The translations under genes and the position numbers were made by a program. Positions 48,155-64,000 of a stretch of DNA of 64,000 nt are shown here, piece by piece (the stretch's first letter is position 1; every line of letters begins with the position of its first letter). The notes below the pieces were generated by a model. That model worked only from the letters and a program-made list of their open reading frames with translations. It ran no database searches and was not told where the DNA came from. Where the stretch lies: NCBI GenBank assembly GCA_943735955.1, contig OX030960.1, positions 4,046,233-4,110,232 of the forward strand. Reading direction: 5' to 3'. Origin of the DNA: Piscicola geometra. Taxonomy: Eukaryota; Annelida; Clitellata; Hirudinida; Piscicolidae.

Positions 48155-51100
48155 TTAGTCTTCCCGGTGGGCAATGCAGGGCTGCACTGGCACCTCATGC
48201 ACCCTCCAAGTACCCGTTTTGATATCGAGCATGAAACTGTGGGATATGCAATAATGGTGAAGATCAATCAGTAATTAAAAATATTAAACCAAATCCGATC
48301 AAAATATTTGTTTGCAGAATGTGACAAAATTTCCAGAAATAATAAAAATCAATGCACTCACACAATATCGATGGCTTCTTTGGTCGGTGGACCTTTCCAC
48401 AGGAAACCCGTTTGATTTGTCGGGGTGTCATCGATGTGAATCAAGGTGTTCTGAAGGAAGGTTGGTGTAGCAGGAGTTGGTTGGTTCAGCTAGTATAGTA
48501 TTCATGGTTATAGCCAAGGGCGGCGATCTGCGGAAAATCTTGGGGGGGTCCTCCCCAGGGTTGGAATCAAATAACCGGTATCGGCCAATACAGTAAAAGC
48601 GATACTTATTGTTTGCTGTAGTGCAAATTATGTTTTCATAAACTATTAATATTTGTATCACCAAACATTAAAATAAAAGTTTGATACTCAATAAAAATAT
48701 TTTTCTATTTTGATACTCAATAAAAATAATTATGAACGATTTGAAAAAAAAACAATAGCGATTTTAGCACCTTTTATTATTTTTCATCTATAGAAATTCA
48801 ATTACAACTAGCCATCAACCCATCAAATAAATTGAATAACATCTTGTCTTCCATTCATTTAGGAGTACAATAGTTGAGAAAAAAATACAAATAGATTTAA
48901 ATTTGCCAAAGTTATGAACAAATATACATTGGGAGATTTTTTTTGCCCACGGTGTATATTTAGACCCCTTCGAATGTCTGACTGACTAGTAAATTTTTCT
49001 GCTAGTCTTTTCAAATCCAGACTGTCAAGTATATCCTGATGTGCATGACAAACGGCCAGTGAATTATAGCGAGGCTGTGTCATAGGTGCACGCAACTAAG
49101 TCTTAAGACGCTGCAAAGTACTAAAAGATCTTTCTGCAGTACATGACTTTCTTGGACACGCAAGCATCAACCTGATCAATCTTGCAACCTAAGGAAACAG
49201 ATGTCTGGCTTCAGTAATCATAGCTTGCATTATTTTTGCGTTTGTGCTGAATTTCTGTATTCATTCTAGTCTTTAAACATAGTTAACTGTGAACAAAGCC
49301 CAGTTTCATTTAACTCACGATACTGCTTGCAAACATCATGGTTCACTTCACCAGTTAGCAACATTGTCTCCAGCTGCAAGTATGAACGCAAACCAGGAGA
49401 ATCTCGATTAAACCTTTCTGTGAGTTGCATGATTGTCTATGACAGCGTAAAATGCTGCTCGATAATGTTCCTCTGGTGTTGTTGCTACATAAGCTGGGCC
49501 CAGCCCACAATACTTTTGTGGCGGCTTTCGCACCCTAGGTACAGCAATCGGTTCAAGATCATATGCCAAAACCACACTGTTGACATTTCTGAAAATGGCG
49601 TTAAACTGTTCATCTGATCGTATGTGACGCAGTTCTTGCACAACTGAATCAGTCGCTGCAACCATTCCACTGACCTTGGCACTTGCTGATTGCAACGACT
49701 TGTTTAACTGTTCCAGAAGTGAAAACACCAAAACAATTATCTTGAGGGCCAGTGCAGTAGTGCCCTGTTGAAAAAAGGCCTCAAGCCTTTCAGCTGTTCC
49801 ATCAGCAGTGCCAATGGAAGTAAATTATTCCAAACTAACAAGTACCACTTCATAATGTTCAAGCACAGAAGACACTGTAGAAACTCTGGTCAGTCATCTT
49901 GTAGGACAAAGAAGTTTTATACTATCTTTTTTATTCAGTGGCTCATCAGGAAAGACAATTATAAGAGACACTCAAGCATCACTAAACTGCTTCTTGACCT
50001 TCCCTGAACGATTGTAAAAAGCACCTAACTCTTGGACAAACTGAAGGGAATTTCTCACAAAGAGATTTGCGGCAGCTGTGTGCTGGGCAACAAGATTTGC
50101 ACACTGTGCAGAACAGTGGAAAAACAATGCAAGCGGATGCTCACTGCTGATCTTAGTTTTTCTATAGGTAGCATAATTTTGATCAGAAAATCTTTTACTA
50201 CAGCAGATAATGTTTTTCCGATCGTATCTGGTGAGCTGAATAAACCAATAAACTGTTCATTAACATTCCTGCTCTAACCCATTACAGTCTTGTGTGTCGT
50301 CAACCACAACACCAAACTGGCTTGATTCGGCATTAACAGTGCACACTGTGTTTCTAACGATAGAATGAGCTAAAAGCCTCAGCATTTCCTTTTTGGCAGT
50401 TATGCGATATGAAACTTTGGTTCATCTAAAAAATTGAAAGGGTCGATGTTGAAGTGGACTTCAGAATTCCCCGATGAATATCGCCCATGCAAAATAAGTA
50501 ACACAATATGAATGATTTTTTTATAAAAATGTAAATCTGTCTGCTTTCAAAAAGTGAATCGATATTTTATGAAAATGGAAAAAATATATTACTGAATAAA
50601 AAATATGTTTCATGCTATGGTTGACGATTATGCTTGTATTAAGATAGGAGTTGAGAAATTATTGTATTTGTATAACTGAGGGGGGTCCATGTTAAGATGG
50701 ACCCCAGGACCCCTAGCATCGCTGCCCATATATACTCACAATGTATTACTGTATTAGCATTTTTTATCCCATGGTTGACGAATAGGGTCTATTAAAATTA
50801 GAGTTGAGAAATGTGTATTTTTAAGAGTGAGGGGGTTCTTGTAAAGATGGACTCCAGACCCCTCAAGATTCCCGTCTACGCCATAGTGATAAAAAAACTA
50901 GGTGAAGGAGTATTTAAGTAAGAAAAGAATATTTTTGTTTTAGACAGCTATCACTATAACTACACATACTCACAATGTATTACTGAATAAACATTTACTT
51001 TTATGCCATGGTTGACGATTATGCTCATATCCAAATAGAAATTTTTGAATACAAAAATGGGAAAAAAGTGGGGGGGGGGGGGTCCCTATTAAGGTGTACC

Positions 51101-52078
51101 CCCCCCCACTAAATAAAAGTGGAGGGGTCCTGGGGTCCGGACCCCCCCCCCCCCCCCACTTTTTTCAATAAAAACATTTTCAAACTCTTGTTTTGATGCG
51201 AATATAATCGTCAAACATGGCATAAAACACAATTTTTACGTAGTAATGCATTGTGAGTATGCGTAGTTATAGTTATAGCTGTCTAAAATAGTAAATTTCA
51301 TTGCTTACTTAAATATTTGTATAAAAACAAAAGTTAATAACTTTTTTTGTAAGGGGGGAGAAGGGAGGGTCCGGACCCCAAGATCGTTTATGCTGTTTAG
51401 GACCCCCCAAGATTTGCAGCAGATCGCCGCCCCTGGTTGTAGCTCATACAAGTGTGTCTAAAACTCTCCCCATCTACATCATAGAATTTTCTTCACTAAA
51501 CTCGAATATCAATTCAAAAGTTTAAGGTTATGTGTTCAAATGAGCCTTTTCAAATACTTAATCAGGTAAGTTTCGGGTAATCCTAATTCGTGCTGAACTG
51601 AAAAGTTGTCTCATTAGAAGTCAGTAGCCTCTTTAAAGCATTGTTCTAGTCGAGAGAAAAACACATACGTCGGTGCCTCCAGAGCACGAGAAGGTTTCGT
51701 ATCTATCATCATCAAATACAGTAAACGATCCTTCTTGAATGGTCGCCGTGCCTCTTTTTCTAATCTGGACTGCAATGCCCTTGAACACTTTTTTCACAAA
51801 AACTGAAACATTTTGATAGTTAAGATTTTCGTAATATCTTATAAATATTAATCATCATTATTTTAAGCTAAATAAAATTAGTTATGAATTAATGACTCAC
51901 CCGAGATATACATCGTGATTTTATTGCAAGAGTTAATCTGTATCAGTCCGATACGCATTTCTTCTCTTTTTGCGTTTTCTTGTTCTTTGAGACTTTCACA
52001 CACGGAAGGGGCTTGGCAGAGTATTGTAGCACAAGAAGTCACTAACAGGAAAGCCAAGATGGAATTTGCGAAAGCCAT
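48155..52078 (-). CDS. Secreted Reeler-domain protein
   Basis: Four exons in phase: 52078-51901, 51802-51669, 48450-48362, 48236-48155 (descending), giving 160 aa. Residues 1-22 are a signal peptide (MAFANSILAFLLVTSCATIL). The remainder fits the Reeler fold: VFKGIAVQIRKRG, EGSFTVFDDDRYETFSCSGG, then FLWKGP and TWRVHEV. These correspond to the family's FxGFxxQAR, GxF, Cys, FxWxAP and final strand blocks. Single-domain Reeler proteins of this size include invertebrate 'defense proteins', while larger ones are extracellular matrix or ferric-reductase-linked. Binding partner and function cannot be told from sequence. Intron 3 (48451-51668, 3.2 kb) is enlarged by a decayed hAT transposon; the other introns are about 100-130 bp. 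A TATA box precedes the ATG. Domain call is by eye from motif order. Confidence 0.78.
48857..50400 (-). pseudogene. hAT transposase relic (ZMYM1-like)
   Basis: Read in the - direction with frameshifts, successive family blocks appear in order. First is ILAHS-type helix and FGVVVDDTQDCNGLEQ (first catalytic Asp block), then ANLFVRNSLQFVQELGAFYN. Next is LLCPTR with a stop in place of the conserved Trp. A SVLEHYEVVLVSLE helix follows, then the MVFSLLEQLNKSLQSASAKV region. The last block is the dimerisation block TAERSFSTLQRLKT-stop-LRAPMTQ (stop again at a usual Trp). Several in-frame stops show the copy is dead. Confidence 0.9.
50870..51300. repeat. Inverted repeat of hAT subterminal sequence around G/C runs
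   Basis: An about 130-bp segment (about 50940-51080), containing CTATCACTATAACTACACATACTCACAATG and CATGGTTGACGATTAT, reappears inverted at about 51165-51295. The two are separated by G and C homopolymer runs (51070-51083 and 51145-51157). A third direct partial copy lies at about 50585-50640 and a fourth at about 50735-50790. This suggests a nested foldback-like MITE of the same family. Confidence 0.7.
51444..51668. other. Remainder of Reeler intron 3
   Basis: Unique AT-rich intron sequence between the hAT right target duplication and the donor of Reeler exon 2. No further features. Confidence 0.6.
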
Positions 52079-53252
52079 TTTTGTGGATGAAACTGGAAAT
52101 TAAAATTTCGATTTAAAAACCTTTTATACTGAATCAACATCAAGTGGCTATGGAATTTGTTTCAAGTTGACTTTGATCAAGAGATCTCAATGGCCCTCTC
52201 CAGCCTTCTTACGCATGCTTGCATACATGATGCGTTCATTAGAGGGTGTTTTGTGAAGAGCTCTAAGCCATATAAGGTTGATGTATTTATAAATAAAGTC
52301 AACTCATTTATTTTGATTGATTCATATATGCCATGCAATGACACGTAACTACCGAATTATTCAGTGAATACATCAATCAATAGAATAATCAGGCGGTAAT
52401 ACGATGGTTGAGGGTGGAAATGTTGGAATGTGACTGATGTGCTGATGCAAGAACTTAATCGAGATTTTTATAAACAGAAAATTTCTAAATAGTGAGGCTA
52501 ATTGAGATAATTCGCTTAAATAATCATTGAAGTTTTAAAAACAATGGCACTTTAAATTAGTTTAAATAAATATTCTAAATATGAAAAAAAAAGTGAAAAC
52601 ATTATCTAGTGAAAACATAATAATTTCAACTCGAATGCCTTTCTTGCATAATATATCAGTTAGTTTATAAAAAAATTAGAAAAAAGTACCATTTATAAAG
52701 TAAAACAAGAACTAACTGGAAGGTTGTAGCTACATTACACCTTATTCAATTGGCATATTTTTAAACTCAAGATTTTAACATTAAAAATTGTGAAAAAAAG
52801 ATATGAAGATGGAATGTAAAACAGATCTTACAGTTGAATGCATAAATTATCAATATATAAAAACAAAAAGCTCCTAAACACTTGTACGTAATTAAAACAA
52901 AGTTAGGACAATGCTCCTAAAGTGAATCTCTTACCTGGAGAAGGAAAAATGCAGCCTATAATATATAACCCTGTGGTGTCCCTGCTAGGATATGTAGTTT
53001 AGAGTTTCTACCAAAACCCATGCTTGTGGAATTATACCTAAATACTCGAATAAGGTAGCAAGGGTAATTCGAATGATGCCAATTACGCAAAATCACAAAG
53101 AATTGTCAAATAAAGTTTTCCTAGAAAATACTAAAAATATCAGATCGGAATGGAAGATCATTTGGTGTGACGATAATGATAATAAAATGATAATGATATT
53201 GACGATGATGTTGATGATGATGATGATGATGTTGATGGTGATGTTGATGATA
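52079..53252. other. Intergenic DNA upstream of Reeler and 3' of SLC35F
   Basis: It holds the Reeler promoter at its left edge. The right part (about 53170-53252 and on into the SLC35F last exon) is GAT-rich simple sequence. No other exon recognised. Confidence 0.5.
52120..52128 (-). promoter_or_regulatory. TATA box of the Reeler gene
   Basis: TATAAAAGG on the - strand, 42 bp upstream of the Reeler ATG at 52078, leaving room for a short 5' leader. A canonical TATA box fits a regulated, tissue-specific secreted protein. Confidence 0.65.
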
Positions 53253-56238
<2,986 letters not shown>

Positions 56239-56650
56239 TTTTTATATATTAAACCAATAAGTCAAAATACATTACATTAATATTTTAATTTAAAAAGACA
56301 AAAGTATCTCAAGCAAAATGCTAAATTATCTTGAAGTCATTGAAGGTACCAACAGGAGATTTTTGTGTAGAATGAAACTTCAGTTCAAGAAAATTATTTT
56401 TAAACTTTAAAAATAATTTTCTTGCTTGTAAAATGATTCATAAAATTTATATAATTCAAATTTACTTAAATGAAAATGAAGATGAATATTATTTATTTTT
56501 TTTACATACTTGATACTTTAAAAAATTAACTTTTCAAAATTAATGTATTATAAAACCGTTAAAAATTTTAACAATTTAATTATTTATATTTAGAATCGAA
56601 TCTGCTTTTGTAATTAAATCACTCACAAATTGAAAGCTGACATATTCGAC
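56239..56650. promoter_or_regulatory. Shared divergent promoter region, SLC35F / FRMD8
   Basis: 412 bp lie between the SLC35F ATG (-, 56238) and the FRMD8 ATG (+, 56651), so both promoters must lie here unless non-coding 5' exons exist. The DNA is very AT-rich without a CpG-rich core or clear TATA box at the right distance. Confidence 0.55.
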
Positions 56651-60164
<3,514 letters not shown>

Positions 60165-60165
<1 letters not shown>

Positions 60166-60364
60166 CGCTACTACTACTACTACTAATAATAATGATAATA
60201 CTACTTCTACTACTACTACTTCTACTACTACTCCTACTACTACTACTACAACTACTACTACTACCACTACTACTACTACTCCTACTACTACTACAACTAC
60301 TACTACTACTACTACTACTACAACTACTACCACTACTACTACTACTCCTACTACTACTACTACA

Positions 60365-60407
<43 letters not shown>

Positions 60408-60485
60408 ATAATAATAATACTACTACTACTACTCCTACTACTACTACTTCTACTACTACTCCTACTACTACTACAACTACTACTA

Positions 60486-60581
<96 letters not shown>

Positions 60582-60650
60582 ATAATAATAATAATAATAC
60601 TACTACTACTACTTCTACTACTACTCCTACTACTACTACAACTACTACTA

Positions 60651-60684
<34 letters not shown>

Positions 60685-60698
60685 CACTACTACTACTA

Positions 60699-60776
<78 letters not shown>
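60165..60776. repeat. (ACT)n compound microsatellite in the FRMD8 3' UTR
   Basis: Starts within five bases of the FRMD8 stop codon and runs about 610 bp, with AAT, CCT, ACA and ACC triplets interspersed. A block (TCT ACT ACT ACT CCT ACT ACT ACT ACA) recurs at about 60220, 60455 and 60620, showing segmental duplication. The Thr- and Leu-rich frames are repeat translations. Confidence 0.95.
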
Positions 60777-61239
60777 AAAATAATAATAATAATACTGCTG
60801 TTTCTTAAACTACTAATACTTTGACGTCTAGCATTACTGCTCCAATTGATACTTTCACTATTTGTACTTACAGTAATTACATTAGTATATATTTGTTACC
60901 TTCCTATTGCCTTTTTTCATTTAGAAAAACCTCTTCTAAGTTACGTTGAATAGTTAAATTTTTGTATATAACCATCTCAAATGAGATGAAAGTATATCTT
61001 AAATGATATAGATTCCCTTATACATTTTTGTTTAACGTAAATAATAATAATAATAAAAATTTCAATTATGTTTTTTTTTAAATTAGTGAATGATTTACCT
61101 CAAGTCCAAAAAGTACAACAGGTAAATACATTTTACAAAAAAGCCAATGTCACAATTACAAATCAATTTTTAAATAATTTTTTTCCCATTTTCTCTTCCA
61201 TCCTCAGTGACATTTATTTATCAATGCATGAACTTTTTC
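60777..61239. other. Interval between FRMD8 and LAMTOR4 stop codons
   Basis: AT-rich DNA with an AATAAA at about 61049 that could end the FRMD8 transcript if its UTR spans the ACT array. No exon. Confidence 0.45.
61213..61218 (-). terminator. Probable polyadenylation signal of LAMTOR4
   Basis: AATAAA on the - strand, 22 bp after the LAMTOR4 stop. Confidence 0.55.
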
Positions 61240-61891
61240 TCACGCCACTCCAGCTTCCCTCACCCTCTTTATCACATGCATCTTGTGGTTCGATGCGGTT
61301 AATGAGTACACACAGTCATCCCAGTATACTGTGGGATGTATGTATGTGTGTGTGTCTCTGGGTGTGTGTGTGTGTGTGTGTGTGTGTCTAAACCTGGAAA
61401 CAAAATAATAGACTGCATTTAAAAAGTAATAATAAAAAATAAATATATATATAATGGAAAATGAAATTATTAGCAATAACCTGAAACTTTGTTGAATGGC
61501 TGTTGCTTCAAGAGAGGGTCAGAGTTTTGCAGAATCACTGCATCTCGGAGCAGCTTGAAGAAGTGACTTGCTGCCTCTTCATCATTGCTCAGCTCTCCTG
61601 TTGACTGTGGTGACATTTGTGGACTTATCATTATTTTGAGAGACATTGAGGAAATATATATTTTTTTAATTGTGAATTTTAAAGAATTTAGAAAAAAATA
61701 AAAATAAAATATCTGAATATATTAAATATACTCAATTAGAATTGAAAGCTTATAATTATAATAAAAATGAAATTTAACTAATATTTTAGCAATTCAAAGG
61801 AACAATTATTTTCTTTACTTACATTGGTGATAACTCCATCCTCAGAAATAATCATTGTACCAAGAATATCAGCATTGTTCGATTCCATCAT
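61240..61891 (-). CDS. LAMTOR4: LAMTOR4, Ragulator complex subunit
   Basis: Three coding exons in phase (descending): 61891-61823, 61614-61491, 61328-61240; 93 aa against 99 aa in human. Blocks align with the roadblock-like LAMTOR4 fold: ADILGTMIISEDGVI, then TGELSNDEEAASHFFKLL, then FNKVSVYWDDCVYSLTASNH and MHVIKR. In Ragulator this small protein pairs with LAMTOR5 on the lysosome surface and helps anchor Rag GTPases for mTORC1 activation. The first exon begins at acceptor CAG|CAAAATTAAT (61901), so a 5' exon upstream of 61901 exists. Translation is placed at the first of two Met codons (61891), though an earlier start in the missing exon is possible. The last exon reads through an AGG|GTGAGG to a TGA 8 codons later. 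Convergent with FRMD8. Confidence 0.9.
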
Positions 61892-62143
61892 ATTAATTTT
61901 GCTGAAGGCAAAAAAAAAATTCAGTTAGGAAAAGTGTAAGAAGAACTTTAAATTTTAACACGGATCACTTGATATTTTAAAAAGTTAATTGGAGTTTTAA
62001 AAATATATAAACAGTAAATTTTAATGAAAAACTTTAATTAACTTCAATTTAAACAAAATCATACTCAATAAAATATTTTAACACTATCTGATGACCAAAA
62101 TCAGATTCACAAACCAAAGAGAATAAATATAGGCTCTTTTGAC

Positions 62144-62470
62144 CATGGGCAGTGATCCTGGGGGATCCTTGGGTCCAGATACCCTCACTTTTTCAATAAA
62201 AAACTTTTAAACTCTTGTTCTGATACAAGCATAATCGTCAACCAGAGCATAAAATAAAATTTTTATATAGCAATAATTGTGAGTATGTGTAGTTATAGTG
62301 ATAGCTGTCTAAAACAAAACTATTCTTTGCTTAGTCAAATATTCTTATTAAAACAGAGTTTAAACCATGTTTTTTAAATGGGAGGAGAAAGGACCCGGAC
62401 CCCAGGACCCCCCTGGGTCGTCCAAGCTGGGTAGGTCCTTCCCAAGATTTGCAGCAGATCGCCGTTCCTG
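62144..62470. mobile_element. 327-bp hAT MITE, same family as the Reeler-intron element
   Basis: Perfect 8-bp target duplication CTTTTGAC on both sides (62136-62143 and 62471-62478). Its sequence follows the last about 340 bp of the 48515-51435 element: CACTTTTT-CAATAAAAA, AACTCTTGTT-TGAT, ATAATCGTCAA, TGTGAGTATG, AGTTATAG, then CAAGATTTGCAGCAGATCGCCG. The left end CATGGGCAGTGATCC is a diverged version of the CAGGGGCGGCGATC terminus. Non-coding; it depended on an hAT transposase in trans. Confidence 0.92.
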
Positions 62471-62478
62471 CTTTTGAC

Positions 62479-64000
62479 GTCAGAAATAATCTCTCACGTC
62501 AATGTATACACCACTTGATGCAAAAAGTGTTTCAGACAAATATTTTTTAAAATTGCAATCAATACAATACAAGAAAGAATATTTCAATATATACAAGACT
62601 TTTTATTATATGCGAATTTAAGAATTTATAATTTATTAAATTTTATTGGGCAAAATAGAGTAATAATGACGTTTACTCATGATGATTATAACTTCATTTT
62701 GAAAAGAAAAAATAAAATAAAATTTTCAATCTTACTAGAATCTTACTAGCACACAATTGGAGTGCAATTGTATTAGATTCTGGCAAACAAAAGTATCTTG
62801 AAATTTTTTTTATCTAGCAGTGGTACTGCACTCACAAAAGTCTATCGAAAAATCTATTTTTATGAGATAATAAAACTATTTCTTTGAACTTTCCTTTCAT
62901 TTACAAAAAAATCAAACTTTTTCTCCTAAAAACGATCAAAAGCTTTCCATGATTGTAACCAGATCCTTCTTTCGCCAAAGCAAGAAAACTCACAATGTTT
63001 ACCACGCTTTGTTTTTAAAAGCTTTCATTTTTTGTAAGAAAATGGTCTCATTCTTAGGAAATCATTCGTCACGGTTATTATATTCCCATTAGCCTCCCAT
63101 CAAGAAATTTATTTCTAGAATTCTGCAACAAAATTAGTTTTTTTTCTTAGGTTTCTTACCGTATCACGAGAATCGTGGAAGTAAATAGTGTGAGTACAAT
63201 TTTTATTTGTGTGATTAAGTGGAAGTATTCTGCTTGCGGTTTTAATGATTTACGAGTTCGAACGAAAAGTTTATGATTAGATTATTTCAAGATTACACAA
63301 ATCCTCTCATCACTTGACGTCAATAATACACACTACTGTTCACCAGAATAATTTCTTAATTATAACCCTAATTATTTATAAATTCATTAATTTCTTGTGA
63401 TTTTAATCTTATCTATGAAATATTCCCTTATAAAACCGTCCCATTCAATTATATCATTAGCCTAGATCCATTAGAAGCAATTTGCTTCGTAATGATCAGA
63501 CGCCCTTTATTAATTTTGCTTCCCTTCGATTATTGCACCTTTCATTCTTTTGCAATTATTCTGAAAATTGCTTTTGTATTTTTGTGGATGTGTGCTCGAA
63601 TGTCTGTTTGCATACGTTTGTTTTGACGCCTGTCTGCGTCAGAGTATGCGTATATAAGCTGTGGAAGTGGATTGAATAAAGTATCGATGAAGCATATTTG
63701 TGAGAATAGCACTGCAATTCAGTTTATAGATATAAAGTGCAGTTCAAATAAAAATTTAAAGTGTTTTATATTGCAATTTTGAACTGTTTAATTGTTGGAA
63801 AGACTCATTAAATTGTAAATAACTCTTTCAGACAGACATTTAAACTGCTTTTGGTTTTAAGTTTCAGGGAGTTATTTATCGTTTTGAGAACTCAATGGGC
63901 TTATAAAAAAACAGTAAATGCATATATTTATTCAAAAACAAATGAGCTAAACTTAAAAATACCACAAAGATACATTTTAAATTAAAAATTAAAGTTTAAA
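62479..64000. other. AT-rich DNA right of the hAT MITE
   Basis: No exons recognised; the missing 5' exon of LAMTOR4 could lie between 61902 and here. It contains TGACGTCA palindromes at about 62474-62481 and 63315-63322. The 65-codon frame at 63482-63679 matches no known family. Confidence 0.45.

Larger units (their letters stand above)
48515..51435 (-). mobile_element. hAT-type DNA transposon, decayed, in the Reeler intron
   Basis: Terminal inverted repeats: the left begins CAAGGGCGGCGATCTGC; the right end, read on the opposite strand, begins CAGGGGCGGCGATCTGC. Both run into AAATCTTGGGGGG-TCC. An 8-bp target duplication flanks it: GTTATAGC (48507-48514) and GTTGTAGC (51436-51443), one mismatch. 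Terminal CA/TG, the 8-bp duplication and the transposase relic define the hAT superfamily. The right third (about 50640-51435) holds several partial copies of the subterminal sequence in both orientations. Confidence 0.93.

Noticed and set aside
49327..50277. + strand open frames in the hAT element
   Set aside because: Antisense shadows of the - strand transposase relic.

Overview
This window is animal nuclear DNA, probably from a spiralian-type invertebrate. It is AT-rich (by eye about 30% GC), carries very long simple repeats, and its genes have short GT-AG introns. An annelid such as a leech would fit, but that is a guess from base composition and gene compactness. No rRNA, tRNA, CRISPR or prokaryotic features were seen.

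Left half (1 to about 36,500): essentially a gene desert of AT-rich DNA with ACT, ATCC, CA, GAT and TA arrays and two mobile elements. A piggyBac relic at 15418-17171 has TTAA sites and 13-bp inverted ends. A roughly 2-kb foldback element at 17867-19880 has arms that are tandem arrays of a 16-bp unit in opposite orientations. A higher-GC island at 30,880-32,000, with a DR1 nuclear-receptor-type site, may be regulatory.

Middle (36,517-40,641): one uninterrupted 1374-codon ORF encodes a low-complexity, Asn/Ser/Thr-rich, probably nuclear protein. It contains four copies of a previously unnamed W-x-x-[LF]-x-K helical motif and several SUMO-consensus sites. Downstream lies a tandemly duplicated pseudogene fragment of the RNA polymerase I subunit POLR1H zinc ribbon.

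Right part (45,378-61,901): a compact gene cluster whose exons were joined by matching splice sites and reading phase. It holds an arrestin-domain (ARRDC-type) gene (+, 8 exons, 576 aa), a convergent Reeler-domain secreted protein (-, 4 exons, 160 aa; its third intron carries a decayed hAT transposon with target-site duplication), an SLC35F1/F2-type membrane transporter (-, 8 exons, 394 aa), FRMD8 (+, 14 exons, 400 aa) and LAMTOR4 (-, 3 exons, 93 aa). SLC35F and FRMD8 are head-to-head with 412 bp between start codons. FRMD8 and LAMTOR4 are convergent. At least three splice sites in this cluster are built directly from microsatellites. A 327-bp MITE related to the hAT element, with a perfect 8-bp target duplication, sits at 62144-62470.

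The genes do not form one pathway: ARRDC, FRMD8, SLC35F and LAMTOR4 are separate membrane-trafficking, transport or lysosomal housekeeping functions. The most unusual items are the four-motif protein, the foldback element, and the complementary (UG)n/(AC)n introns that could pair and loop out FRMD8 exons 5-6.
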